Shown here piece after piece: positions 24,235-30,988 of a stretch of 64,000 nt of DNA; position 1 is the first letter of the stretch, and every line of letters starts with the position of its first letter. The position numbers and the translations under genes are program-made. This stretch comes from an uncultured Clostridia bacterium. Lineage in GTDB: Bacteria > Bacillota > Clostridia > Christensenellales > Borkfalkiaceae. Below the pieces are notes generated by a model that saw only the letters and a program-made list of their open reading frames with translations, was not told where the DNA came from and did no database searches. Location of the stretch: positions 1 through 64,000 of the forward strand of contig CANQSR010000002.1 of NCBI GenBank assembly GCA_947626575.1, written 5' to 3'.

Positions 24235-24969
24235 GTGGAAAATCTGGTCAACATTGTCGAGGCGATCCTCTTTGCCTCCGGGAAGAGCATCAAACTCACG
24301 GATATCGCCGAAAAGCTCGGCGTTACCGAGGGAGAAGTGAAGGACGTCTTGGGTGTCCTCAAAGAACGCTATGGCGAGAGCGGGGGCATCCGCCTTCTCG
24401 AATTTAACAAGAAAGCCCAGCTTGGGACCAATCCCGCCTATAAAGATGCGGTCGCGGCCGTCCTCACGCCCATCCGCGAAAAGGAACTTACGCGCACCAT
24501 TCTGGAATGCGCCGCCATCATCGCCTATAAGCAGCCCATCACCCGCGCCGAGATCGAACAGCTCCGCGGCGTGAGCAGCGATTACGGCGTCAACGCGCTC
24601 CTGGAACTCGGCCTCATCTATGCGTGCGGCAGAAAGGACGCCATCGGCCACCCCGTGCTGTACGCGACGACGGACGAATTTTTGAAACGCTTCAAACTGC
24701 GTTCGCTGGAAGAGCTTCCCGATTACGACGACCTCATGGAGGCCATCGCCCGTCCCGAAAGCGAACACGATAGCTATCTGTATGCGCGCGGCGAGTGGGA
24801 AGCCATCGACGCGGATTCCACGTCCACGCTCGGCGAAGATGCGGCCGAAGCCGCAGAGACCGAACCCGCGCCCGCAAAACAGGACCCCAAGGAAAAGACG
24901 GAGGGCGGATATGATATCCCCGATTTCCTCCGCGGGCTGGATGACACGGATATCGTGAAAATTACCTGA
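24235..24969 (+). CDS. scpB: Segregation and condensation protein B
   Basis: A 244-residue winged-helix partner of ScpA. The core is visible: LVNIVEAILFASGKSIKLTDIAEKLGV, LTRTILECAAIIAYKQPITRAEIEQLRGV and GRKDAIGHPVLYATTDEFLKRFKLRSLEELP. The C-terminal 60 residues are an acidic low-complexity tail longer than in most ScpB proteins. Start GTG 24235 with AAGGGAG upstream. Lies 12 nt after scpA. Confidence 0.95.
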   Translation: MENLVNIVEAILFASGKSIKLTDIAEKLGVTEGEVKDVLGVLKERYGESGGIRLLEFNKKAQLGTNPAYKDAVAAVLTPIREKELTRTILECAAIIAYKQPITRAEIEQLRGVSSDYGVNALLELGLIYACGRKDAIGHPVLYATTDEFLKRFKLRSLEELPDYDDLMEAIARPESEHDSYLYARGEWEAIDADSTSTLGEDAAEAAETEPAPAKQDPKEKTEGGYDIPDFLRGLDDTDIVKIT

Positions 24970-25017
24970 TGCTTCCCGGATAGGGAACTGCATATTTTAA
25001 GCAAATTCGCGCATGAT

Positions 25018-25605
25018 ATGGTCATGGGCGAATTTTTTGTGTGGTCAACGTTTATCGGCACACTGCTCTTTTTCCTTCCCGTATTCGTGGGCTTCGATAC
25101 CTATATCAACGTGCGGGAAAACAAAGCGTATTTCGCCCTGAGCGTCTTTGGACTGCGCATCATCGGGGGATACGGCGAACTCTACCGCGACGGCGCGGCC
25201 GTCCATCTGACCAAGAAGTTTGCCATCTTTCTTCCGTACGATAAGATGGGGGATACGCGCAAATACTTCGAGATCACGGACGGCTTTCAGCTCTATAAGT
25301 TTCACCAGATCGTGGAGACGGGCGGGGCGGATACCGTTTACGGCGTCCTGCTCGCGGCAATTTTGCAGGCGGGCGGAGGGGCGGCGTTTGCCTATCTGAA
25401 AACCAAGCATCCCTTCCTCTCCCTGAAAAACGGCACCGTACTCGCCGATGAGGTCTGCCTGAAACTCACGGTGGAGACCGTCACCGTATTCAACGGGCTT
25501 GTCCTGACGCTTGCGATCGCAAAAAAAACATTGGAGGCATTTCTGAATTGGATAAGAAACAAAAAGTTGACGGCATCATGGAAAAAACAGCGGAGCAACT
25601 CGTAA
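25018..25605 (+). CDS. YtfI-like (DUF2953) protein
   Basis: A 195-residue protein with an N-terminal membrane helix (about 6-25), then a beta-rich segment (TYINVRENKAYFALSVFGLRIIGGYGEL) and a C-terminal helical part. Its place between scpB and ytfJ matches the DUF2953/YtfI gene of Firmicutes, which is tied to sporulation by context only. ATG 25018 or 25024 are possible; neither has a clear ribosome-binding site. The last 58 nt overlap ytfJ. Assignment rests mainly on gene order and topology. Confidence 0.6.
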   Translation: MVMGEFFVWSTFIGTLLFFLPVFVGFDTYINVRENKAYFALSVFGLRIIGGYGELYRDGAAVHLTKKFAIFLPYDKMGDTRKYFEITDGFQLYKFHQIVETGGADTVYGVLLAAILQAGGGAAFAYLKTKHPFLSLKNGTVLADEVCLKLTVETVTVFNGLVLTLAIAKKTLEAFLNWIRNKKLTASWKKQRSNS

Positions 25606-25925
25606 AACTCGTGGACGTGAACACGGTGATCGGCAAGCCCTTGTTCTCCGCGAGCGGCGCGGAGATCATTCCCTTCACCAAGGTCACCATGGGGTATCTC
25701 TCAGGCGGAGGCGAATACGGCGAAGTCAAGGCGGTCAAGGAGGATGAGAGCTTTCCATTTGCGGGCGGCGCGGGTACGGTCGTCCATATCAAACCCGCCG
25801 GCTTCCTCATCGACGAGGGCGACGGCTGCCGCGTGGTGAAGATCACCGACGATCCGCTTGACGGTATCATCGAAAAAGCGGGGGAACTCCTCGGAAAAAT
25901 GGTAAAAAAGGATGAAGAAACTTAG
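25548..25925 (+). CDS. ytfJ: Sporulation protein YtfJ (GerW family)
   Basis: A 125-residue spore protein of the GerW/YtfJ family, needed for proper germination in Bacillus. Family blocks: LVKLVDVNTVIGKPLFSASGAEIIPFTKVTMGYLSGGGEYG and AGTVVHIKPAGFLIDEGD. I chose TTG 25548 because GGAGG lies at 25533-25537 and the residues before the internal Met (KVDGIM) align with the family N-terminus; ATG 25578 has no RBS. Overlaps both neighbours. Confidence 0.88.
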   Translation: MDKKQKVDGIMEKTAEQLVKLVDVNTVIGKPLFSASGAEIIPFTKVTMGYLSGGGEYGEVKAVKEDESFPFAGGAGTVVHIKPAGFLIDEGDGCRVVKITDDPLDGIIEKAGELLGKMVKKDEET

Positions 25926-26901
25926 TCTGCTGCTTGTGTTCCTCATCCTTGCGTCGCTTGTCCCCGTGCGCATCGCCGCCGCGGGAGCCGCAACGGAAGG
26001 CAGGGCAGAGTGCGTCGTCGAGGTCACATCGCGGCGCTTTTTGCACGAAAAAAACGCGGAAATGCGCCTTCCCATGGCGAGTACGACCAAGATCCTCACG
26101 GCGATCATCGTCATCGAGGACTGCGATCCTGCCGCCGTCGTGACCGTTCCCGAAGCCGCGGAGGGCGTCGAGGGGTCCAGCGTCTATCTCAAAGCGGGCG
26201 AGCAATACACCGTGGAGGATTTGCTCTACGGCCTCATGCTGCGTTCGGGCAACGACTGCGCCGTTGCGCTTGCCCTGCACCACAGCGGCAGTATCCGCGC
26301 CTTCGCGCACGAGATGACGCGGCGGGCGGAGCAGATGGGTGCCGAACACAGCCATTTCGAAAATCCGCACGGCCTGCCTTCCGTGGGGCATTTTACGACG
26401 GCGCGCGACCTTGCGCTCGTCGCGGCCTATGCGATGCAGAATGAGACCTTCCGCAAGATCGTCTCCACAAAATACTATGAGCCGCGCGGCTGGAAGAACA
26501 AGAACAAATTTCTCTCCGCCTATGAGGGGGCAAACGGCATCAAGACGGGGTTCACGACGGCCGCGGGGAGGTGCCTCGTCACGAGCGCACAGCGGCAGGG
26601 GATGACGCTCGTCTCCGTGCTTCTGAACTGCCCGCAGACGTATGAGCGCACCGAAGAACTCTTCGACGGGCTGTACGGCCAATACCAAATGACCCCGCTT
26701 CTCGACGCCTCTTCGCCCTTCGAGGGGTACGAAGTCAAGCGGAGCTTCGCCTATCCGCTCCGCGAGGAGGAACTCGCAGACATCCGCATCGAAGGCGTTA
26801 CCACGATGCCGCTTCCCGAAGTGAAGGGGGAAGTTGCGGGGCAAGTGCTGATTTCCCTCGGTAATCGCTTGATTTTTTCCGAAAATTTGTATATCATGTA
26901 A
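25912..26901 (+). CDS. D-alanyl-D-alanine carboxypeptidase (S11)
   Basis: A 329-residue secreted serine carboxypeptidase, a second S11 enzyme besides dacF. Signal peptide residues 1-24. Active-site motifs: Ser57-Thr-Thr-Lys60, Ser112-Gly-Asn114 and KTG at 209-211. It lacks a long C-terminal anchor but has the beta-domain. It overlaps ytfJ by 14 nt; in Bacillus the equivalent position after ytfI-ytfJ and scpAB is near dacB, the sporulation carboxypeptidase controlling cortex cross-linking, so a DacB-like role is likely but not proven. Confidence 0.92.
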   Translation: MKKLSLLLVFLILASLVPVRIAAAGAATEGRAECVVEVTSRRFLHEKNAEMRLPMASTTKILTAIIVIEDCDPAAVVTVPEAAEGVEGSSVYLKAGEQYTVEDLLYGLMLRSGNDCAVALALHHSGSIRAFAHEMTRRAEQMGAEHSHFENPHGLPSVGHFTTARDLALVAAYAMQNETFRKIVSTKYYEPRGWKNKNKFLSAYEGANGIKTGFTTAAGRCLVTSAQRQGMTLVSVLLNCPQTYERTEELFDGLYGQYQMTPLLDASSPFEGYEVKRSFAYPLREEELADIRIEGVTTMPLPEVKGEVAGQVLISLGNRLIFSENLYIM

Positions 26902-26937
26902 GTACAAACTCTCATATGAGCATAGAAACAGAGGAGA

Positions 26938-26964
26938 GCAGAGTACTCTGCGTGACATAGTATG
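26938..26964 (+). repeat. Family A repeat, copy 4, with palindrome, at the rluB start
   Basis: TACTCTGCGTGACATAGTA spans 26944-26962 and runs into ATG 26962. A base change makes the perfect 14-bp palindrome GCAGAGTACTCTGC (26938-26951). The only Shine-Dalgarno-like GAGGAG (26931-26936) is 25 nt from the ATG; folding the palindrome would shorten this to about 11. Confidence 0.7.
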
Positions 26965-27675
26965 CGTATCAACAAGTTTTTGGCCGAGCAAGGCGTTGCC
27001 TCGCGGCGCGGCGCGGATGAGATCGTTGCCGCGGGAAGAGTGACCGTCAACGGAAAGACGGCGACGCTTGGGACCGAAGTGGAGGAGAGCGATACCGTCA
27101 TGCTCGACGGTAAGATCCTTTCCCACAAGGTAAAATACGAATATTATATCCTCAACAAGCCCAAGGGCTGCGTCTGTACGGTCACCGACGAAAAGACGGA
27201 GCGGCCGCGCAAGACGGTGATGGAACTCTTGCCCGCGGGCGCGGGGAAGGTATTTCCCGTGGGCCGTTTGGATTACAACACGGAGGGCCTTCTCATTCTC
27301 ACCAACGACGGCGAGCTTGCATACCGCCTCACCGCGCCGCAGAGTGAGATCCCCAAGACCTATCTGGTGCGCGTCGAGGGAACGATGACCGCCGTCCAGC
27401 TCAACCGCATCCGTGCGGGCGTGGAGATCGAAAAGGGCGTCGTCACCAAGAAGTGCAAGGTGAACGTCATCGAAACGGATAAGAAATACACCAAACTGCA
27501 CGTCGTCCTCACCGAGGGGAAAAACCGCGAGATCAGGAGGATGTTCGAGGCCGTCGGAAAGCACGTGGACTTTTTGAAGCGCATCAAAGTGGGTGACCTC
27601 ACGCTCACGGGCCTCGACCGCGGCACGTGCAGAAGGCTCACCCCCGAAGAAGTCTATTATCTTAAAAATCTATAA
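26962..27675 (+). CDS. rluB: rRNA pseudouridine synthase, RluB/RsuA family
   Basis: A 237-residue enzyme with an N-terminal S4 domain (MRINKFLAEQGVASRRGADEIVAAGRVTVNG) and the RsuA/RluB catalytic domain: PVGRLDYNTEGLLILTNDGELAYRLT with catalytic Asp, and EGKNREIRRMFEAVGKHV. Full length. Its start codon is the end of a Family A repeat, and no RBS lies at normal distance. In Firmicutes rluB follows scpB and the dacB/ytfJ block, as here. Modifies 23S rRNA in known homologues. Confidence 0.94.
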   Translation: MRINKFLAEQGVASRRGADEIVAAGRVTVNGKTATLGTEVEESDTVMLDGKILSHKVKYEYYILNKPKGCVCTVTDEKTERPRKTVMELLPAGAGKVFPVGRLDYNTEGLLILTNDGELAYRLTAPQSEIPKTYLVRVEGTMTAVQLNRIRAGVEIEKGVVTKKCKVNVIETDKKYTKLHVVLTEGKNREIRRMFEAVGKHVDFLKRIKVGDLTLTGLDRGTCRRLTPEEVYYLKNL

Positions 27676-27680
27676 AATAT

Positions 27681-27710
27681 GCCGCCCGCGCCTAAAAAGG
27701 CGCGGGCGGC
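27681..27710 (+). terminator. Terminator after rluB
   Basis: GCCGCCCGCGCC (27681-27692), loop TAAAAA, GGCGCGGGCGGC (27699-27710): a perfect 12-bp GC stem. No long T-run follows, but it lies at the point where plus and minus transcription converge. Confidence 0.7.
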
Positions 27711-27720
27711 TCGTTATAAT

Positions 27721-27821
27721 GCTTCGACAGGCTCACCATGACAAATTGAAAGCGGTGATGCTTCGGCAGGCTCAGCATGACGATCGAAGCATTCTATCCG
27801 TCACCCTGAGCGAAGCCGAAG
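27721..27821. repeat. REP-like repeat cluster
   Basis: Two direct units (27721-27742 and 27760-27781, form GCTTCGRCAGGCTCASCATG) and one inverted relative (27800-27821, GTCACCCTGAGCGAAGCC). This CTTCGACAGGCTCAGCATGAC-type unit is a widespread bacterial intergenic repeat. It fills the convergent gap between rluB and lexA. Confidence 0.75.
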
Positions 27822-27832
27822 GGTCACATCAG

Positions 27833-27852
27833 GCAACCCATTTTCGGGTTGT
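27833..27852. repeat. Family B hairpin, copy 1
   Basis: GCAACCC, loop ATTTTC, GGGTTGT; 6 of 7 stem pairs plus wobble. Intergenic, between the REP cluster and the lexA stop. Confidence 0.75.
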
Positions 27853-27878
27853 TATCTTCACGTCTTTTGAAACCCTGC

Positions 27879-28487
27879 TTACATCGTTCTCATGAGGCCG
27901 ACGACCTTGCCGATGATCATGGCGTCGCTCTCCGCATCGAGGATGAAATCAGCCATCGTTTGGTTTTCGGGGTGCAGGACCACTTTCCCTTCGCGGCGGA
28001 AAAACCGTTTGACGGTCGCGCCCTGTCCGTTGCCGTCGGGGTCGAAGAGGGCAACGACGATGTCTCCGTCGTCGGCCGTCTCCTGTTTGCGTACGATGAT
28101 CTTATCTCCGTCGAAGATGCCCGCCTCGATCATGCTTTCGCCCGAAACGCGCAGCATAAAGAGTTCTTCGCCGCGAAATTCCGTCGAGGGAAGGGGATAA
28201 TAGCCCTCGAAATTCTCGGCGGCAAGGATGGGCTGGCCGGCAGTGACGGTGCCGAGCAGGGGGATGCGCACCGTTCCCTCGCTCTTGACGGCCACCGCGC
28301 GCTTTTTATTCTCTGCCTTTTCAAGATATCCCATCTCTTTGAGGCGGTTGATATAGTCGTAGGCCGTCGCCGTCGATTTGATGCCGAGGTCGCGGCACAT
28401 GTCACGGACGGTGGGGGGGAAGCCGTTCTCCTCCATATAGGCTTTGATATAGTCGAGCGCTTCCATCAACTTGTTTTTGTTCAGCAT
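27879..28487 (-). CDS. lexA: LexA repressor
   Basis: A 202-residue SOS repressor. N-terminal winged helix (KLMEALDYIKAYMEENGFPPTVRDMCRDLGIKSTATAYDYINRLKEMGYLEK) and C-terminal S24 autoprotease: cleavage site Ala83-Gly84 (VTAGQPILA), catalytic Ser118 (VSGESMIEAG) and Lys160 (ATVKRFF). Start ATG 28487 has GGAGGTG upstream; the open frame extends further without RBS. A consensus promoter and a likely SOS box lie at 28507-28546, consistent with autoregulation. Confidence 0.97.
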   Translation of the reverse strand: MLNKNKLMEALDYIKAYMEENGFPPTVRDMCRDLGIKSTATAYDYINRLKEMGYLEKAENKKRAVAVKSEGTVRIPLLGTVTAGQPILAAENFEGYYPLPSTEFRGEELFMLRVSGESMIEAGIFDGDKIIVRKQETADDGDIVVALFDPDGNGQGATVKRFFRREGKVVLHPENQTMADFILDAESDAMIIGKVVGLMRTM

Positions 28488-28506
28488 ACCCGCACCTCCG
28501 TTTTCT

Positions 28507-28546
28507 ATTATAGCGGACAAAAGAAAAAATTGCAAACGTTTGTTTC
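28507..28546 (-). promoter_or_regulatory. lexA promoter with overlapping SOS box
   Basis: Minus-strand TTGCAA (28530-28535), 17 nt, TATAAT (28507-28512). Plus-strand CAAACGTTTGTTTC (28533-28546) matches the Gram-positive SOS box CGAACRNRYGTTYG at 11 of 14 positions and overlaps the -35, so LexA bound there should block its own transcription. Confidence 0.65.
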
Positions 28547-28575
28547 ATATTTTGAGAAATTTTTTTTATTTTTTC

Positions 28576-28605
28576 TTGATTTTTTTTCCGCCGCGATACT
28601 ATAAT
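28576..28605 (+). promoter_or_regulatory. Promoter of the small Cys-rich gene
   Basis: TTGATT (28576-28581), 18 nt, TATAAT (28600-28605). It lies back to back with the lexA promoter. The leader of about 55 nt contains a Family B hairpin. Confidence 0.65.
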
Positions 28606-28634
28606 AGGAGCCGACGATTTCAGTTTCGAAGATA

Positions 28635-28654
28635 GCAACCCGAAAATGGGTTGC
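28635..28654. repeat. Family B hairpin, copy 2 (in mRNA leader)
   Basis: GCAACCC-GAAAAT-GGGTTGC, a perfect 7-bp stem. It ends just before the Shine-Dalgarno CGGAGG (28656-28661) of the Cys-rich gene, so it is transcribed in its 5' leader. Confidence 0.85.
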
Positions 28655-28667
28655 TCGGAGGCGCTTC

Positions 28668-28850
28668 ATGGAACTCGGAAAGGAATGTGTTTTATACGAC
28701 GGGAAGGAGTGCGACGGTTGCATGGAGTGCGAAGTGTGCGACCTCGATCCCTCCAAACCCTGCACCAACTGCGGCAAGTGTTTGGATATCAAAGACTATG
28801 CCGCCATCAAGATCGACAAGATCATCACCGACCCCAAAGACGCGCAGTAA
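28668..28850 (+). CDS. Small cysteine-rich protein, probable metal or Fe-S binding
   Basis: A 60-residue protein with Cys at 7, 15, 18, 22, 25, 32, 35 and 38, arranged as CxxCxxxCxxC ... CxxCxxC (CDGCMECEVCDLDPSKPCTN). The pattern predicts binding of zinc or an iron-sulfur cluster, but it is not a standard 2[4Fe-4S] ferredoxin. It has its own promoter, a leader with a hairpin, a good RBS and a terminator, all of which argue it is a real gene. It is divergent from lexA; control by LexA through the shared region is possible but not shown. Function unknown. Confidence 0.75.
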   Translation: MELGKECVLYDGKECDGCMECEVCDLDPSKPCTNCGKCLDIKDYAAIKIDKIITDPKDAQ

Positions 28851-28865
28851 GCCCTTAAAAAGAGG

Positions 28866-28892
28866 AAAGCCGCAGGATTCCTGCGGCTTTTT
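28866..28892. terminator. Bidirectional terminator
   Basis: AAAGCCGCAGG (28866-28876), loop ATT, CCTGCGGCTTT (28879-28890) followed by TT. Serves the Cys-rich gene on the plus strand and probably the converging PLC-like gene. Confidence 0.85.
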
Positions 28893-28906
28893 GCCTATAT
28901 TTTTCC

Positions 28907-30073
28907 TCATTGTTTGGCGGAGAGAAGCCCGTCCACCAAATTTTGGTTGTAAGTTCTGATCTTTTCGTTGATATTCCTGTTGAAGTCCCCGTTTGCCGAG
29001 GTGACGAAGTCGCAGACGATGACGGGCATCACCTCCATCCAGCGGTCGAATGCGGGGTCCGCAAGTATCCTCGGATTGTGATCCTTGGCCTTACGGATGA
29101 GCGACCATGCGCCCACGGTTTCGGCGGCGTCCTCCAAGTTGGGAGTGGTATTGATCTGCATGACGCGGAACCCGTTGCGGTATTTATTGAAATCTGCCCG
29201 CATCTTCTCGCTCTGCTCTTGAAGGCCTTCCGCAATGGCGGAAGAATCCATGCGGTTGAACCACTTGCTGAATAGTTCTCCCGTGCGGCCCGCGGCGACC
29301 TCTCCGTAACACTTGCCTTTGTAGGCGCTCTCTTCAAAGTCGAAGAAGGCTTTGTTGCCCGCGATCGCCTTATCCTGCACGACCACGGCGACTGCGCCGC
29401 CGCGCGTCCCGCCCGCGGTGACGTCGTTGTATGTAAGCTCGCCGAGCGGGATATCGCAATAGGGGACGAAGTCGGCGAGCGTCTTACCTCCGTATCCGGC
29501 GCCGAACACGTGGGAAAGAAATTCCGAGAGCGTAGTGCCGTCGCCGTGCATCAACTGCAATTCGAGGACGGCGATCTCTCCGGGATGACCCTGTAAAAAC
29601 TTCACGACATCGCCGATGTAAGTCTCGATGGGGCCGTCCAGCAGGGAATGGCTCCCATACCACACGCCGCCGCTGTAAGAACACTTGATGTGCAAAAAGC
29701 GCGCGCCCTGCATGAGCTGTTCATAGACGGTGGAGACCTGCGTCTTGGTATAGCGGTACGAAAGTCCCCACGCCCATTGATAGAGGGAAGCCCTGTCCGC
29801 ATTGACCTCGCCGCTCACGCCGTTGTAGCCGTCCAAACAGCAGGTCGTCGCATCGTGCGAGCCGAGCATGGCGAGGTCCACGACGCGCGGGTCGGCCTCC
29901 GAGATCCGACCTATCCCGGAGAGGGCGGAAGAATACGTCCCGCCGCTCACTTCTCCCGCGCCGAGCAGTTTGCTCTGCGTCAGAAAGAGGACGGCAAAGA
30001 GCAATACCAACACCGCTTCGAGGATGATACAGAGGACGAGCTTTGATTTTATCTTCTTTCTGTCCATGGGCAT
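28907..30073 (-). CDS. PI-PLC X-like protein, membrane anchored
   Basis: A 388-residue protein with an N-terminal membrane anchor (residues 11-31) and a TIM-barrel domain resembling phosphatidylinositol-specific phospholipase C. The two expected catalytic histidines are present (LGSHDATT, His73; WYGSHSLLDG, His142). The intervening motif normally R(F/Y)xDIR reads RFLHIK, so the usual Asp is His and the catalytic Arg is Lys; activity may differ from classical PI-PLC. Starts at 30073 or 30067. Last gene of the xer-hflX operon. Substrate unknown. Confidence 0.7.
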   Translation of the reverse strand: MPMDRKKIKSKLVLCIILEAVLVLLFAVLFLTQSKLLGAGEVSGGTYSSALSGIGRISEADPRVVDLAMLGSHDATTCCLDGYNGVSGEVNADRASLYQWAWGLSYRYTKTQVSTVYEQLMQGARFLHIKCSYSGGVWYGSHSLLDGPIETYIGDVVKFLQGHPGEIAVLELQLMHGDGTTLSEFLSHVFGAGYGGKTLADFVPYCDIPLGELTYNDVTAGGTRGGAVAVVVQDKAIAGNKAFFDFEESAYKGKCYGEVAAGRTGELFSKWFNRMDSSAIAEGLQEQSEKMRADFNKYRNGFRVMQINTTPNLEDAAETVGAWSLIRKAKDHNPRILADPAFDRWMEVMPVIVCDFVTSANGDFNRNINEKIRTYNQNLVDGLLSAKQ

Positions 30074-30100
30074 TGAAGTTTCCCCCGCGGGGAGCGGGCA

Positions 30101-30988
30101 TTACGGCAATTTGTTCTGCCGTATCAGGGCCGCAATGTAGGAATCGCAATTGACGTCCACGATGTTCTGCGAGTACAGAACGAGCGGAATGAGCAGCAGA
30201 ACGGCAAAGAGGGGGTCGATCAAAAAGAGTACGACGGCAACCGCGATATCGATGAGCAGGATGGAGCCGAAGGCCGCGAGCTGGCTGAGTACGTTGCGGG
30301 GCGTCAGAATGTCTTTCAGGCGGAGAGTCCCGTCCCGCTGGATGAGCCACGAAGCGGTGAGCGAGATCCCGCTCGTGAGCAGGAGGATCGCAAAGAGCAG
30401 GGGAAGGCCGTACACCCTCAAAACGGCAAGCAGGCAGAGCGCCGCCACGAAGAGAACGGTCTCCGCGAGGGGGACGAGCGTATGGGCGATGATGAATTTT
30501 TTCAGACTGCCCTTCACGGTGTTCCTTCTGATGACAAAGCGCGTCGCATAGTTCGCGCAGGCGAGGCCGAAGCACAGGGTCGTCACGGCGACCGCAAAGG
30601 TCGTGTGCAGGGAGGTGAGAAACTCACCGGCGATGGCCGAGATCTGCTCTTCGAAGCCGGCAGTGGAGGCATTGAGGGTTTGGAAAAAGCCCTGCAAGGT
30701 CGTCTGCAACCATCCGCTGCTCAAAATCTGCCGCGCGACGGCGAGCAGGCTTCCGTTCCAATCGAGCTGATTCAAAGAGTAGGCGAGAAATTCGTTGACG
30801 GAAGCGGAGGATTGCTCGGCTGAGAGGTGGATGAGTTCTACGAGGTCCGCCAGCATTTTCTGCATGCTCCCCAAAACCGAGGAAACCGACCCGAAGATGG
30901 CGGCGATCATAAAGAGGTAGAAAATGCCCATGGGGACAAAGAGCAAGAGGAGATTTTTTGCAAAATTTTTCAAGGAGTTTTTGATCAT
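30101..30988 (-). CDS. Polytopic membrane protein, function unknown
   Basis: A 295-residue protein with about six membrane helices: one near residues 12-35, then an extracytoplasmic segment to about 130 rich in Ser, Gln and Leu, followed by five helices (about 137-160, 170-195, 200-220, 235-260, 262-280). No recognised motif. Starts in a 4-nt overlap with hflX, so it is co-translated, and precedes a membrane-anchored PLC-like protein by 28 nt; the two may act together at the membrane, which is inference only. Confidence 0.7.
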   Translation of the reverse strand: MIKNSLKNFAKNLLLLFVPMGIFYLFMIAAIFGSVSSVLGSMQKMLADLVELIHLSAEQSSASVNEFLAYSLNQLDWNGSLLAVARQILSSGWLQTTLQGFFQTLNASTAGFEEQISAIAGEFLTSLHTTFAVAVTTLCFGLACANYATRFVIRRNTVKGSLKKFIIAHTLVPLAETVLFVAALCLLAVLRVYGLPLLFAILLLTSGISLTASWLIQRDGTLRLKDILTPRNVLSQLAAFGSILLIDIAVAVVLFLIDPLFAVLLLIPLVLYSQNIVDVNCDSYIAALIRQNKLP

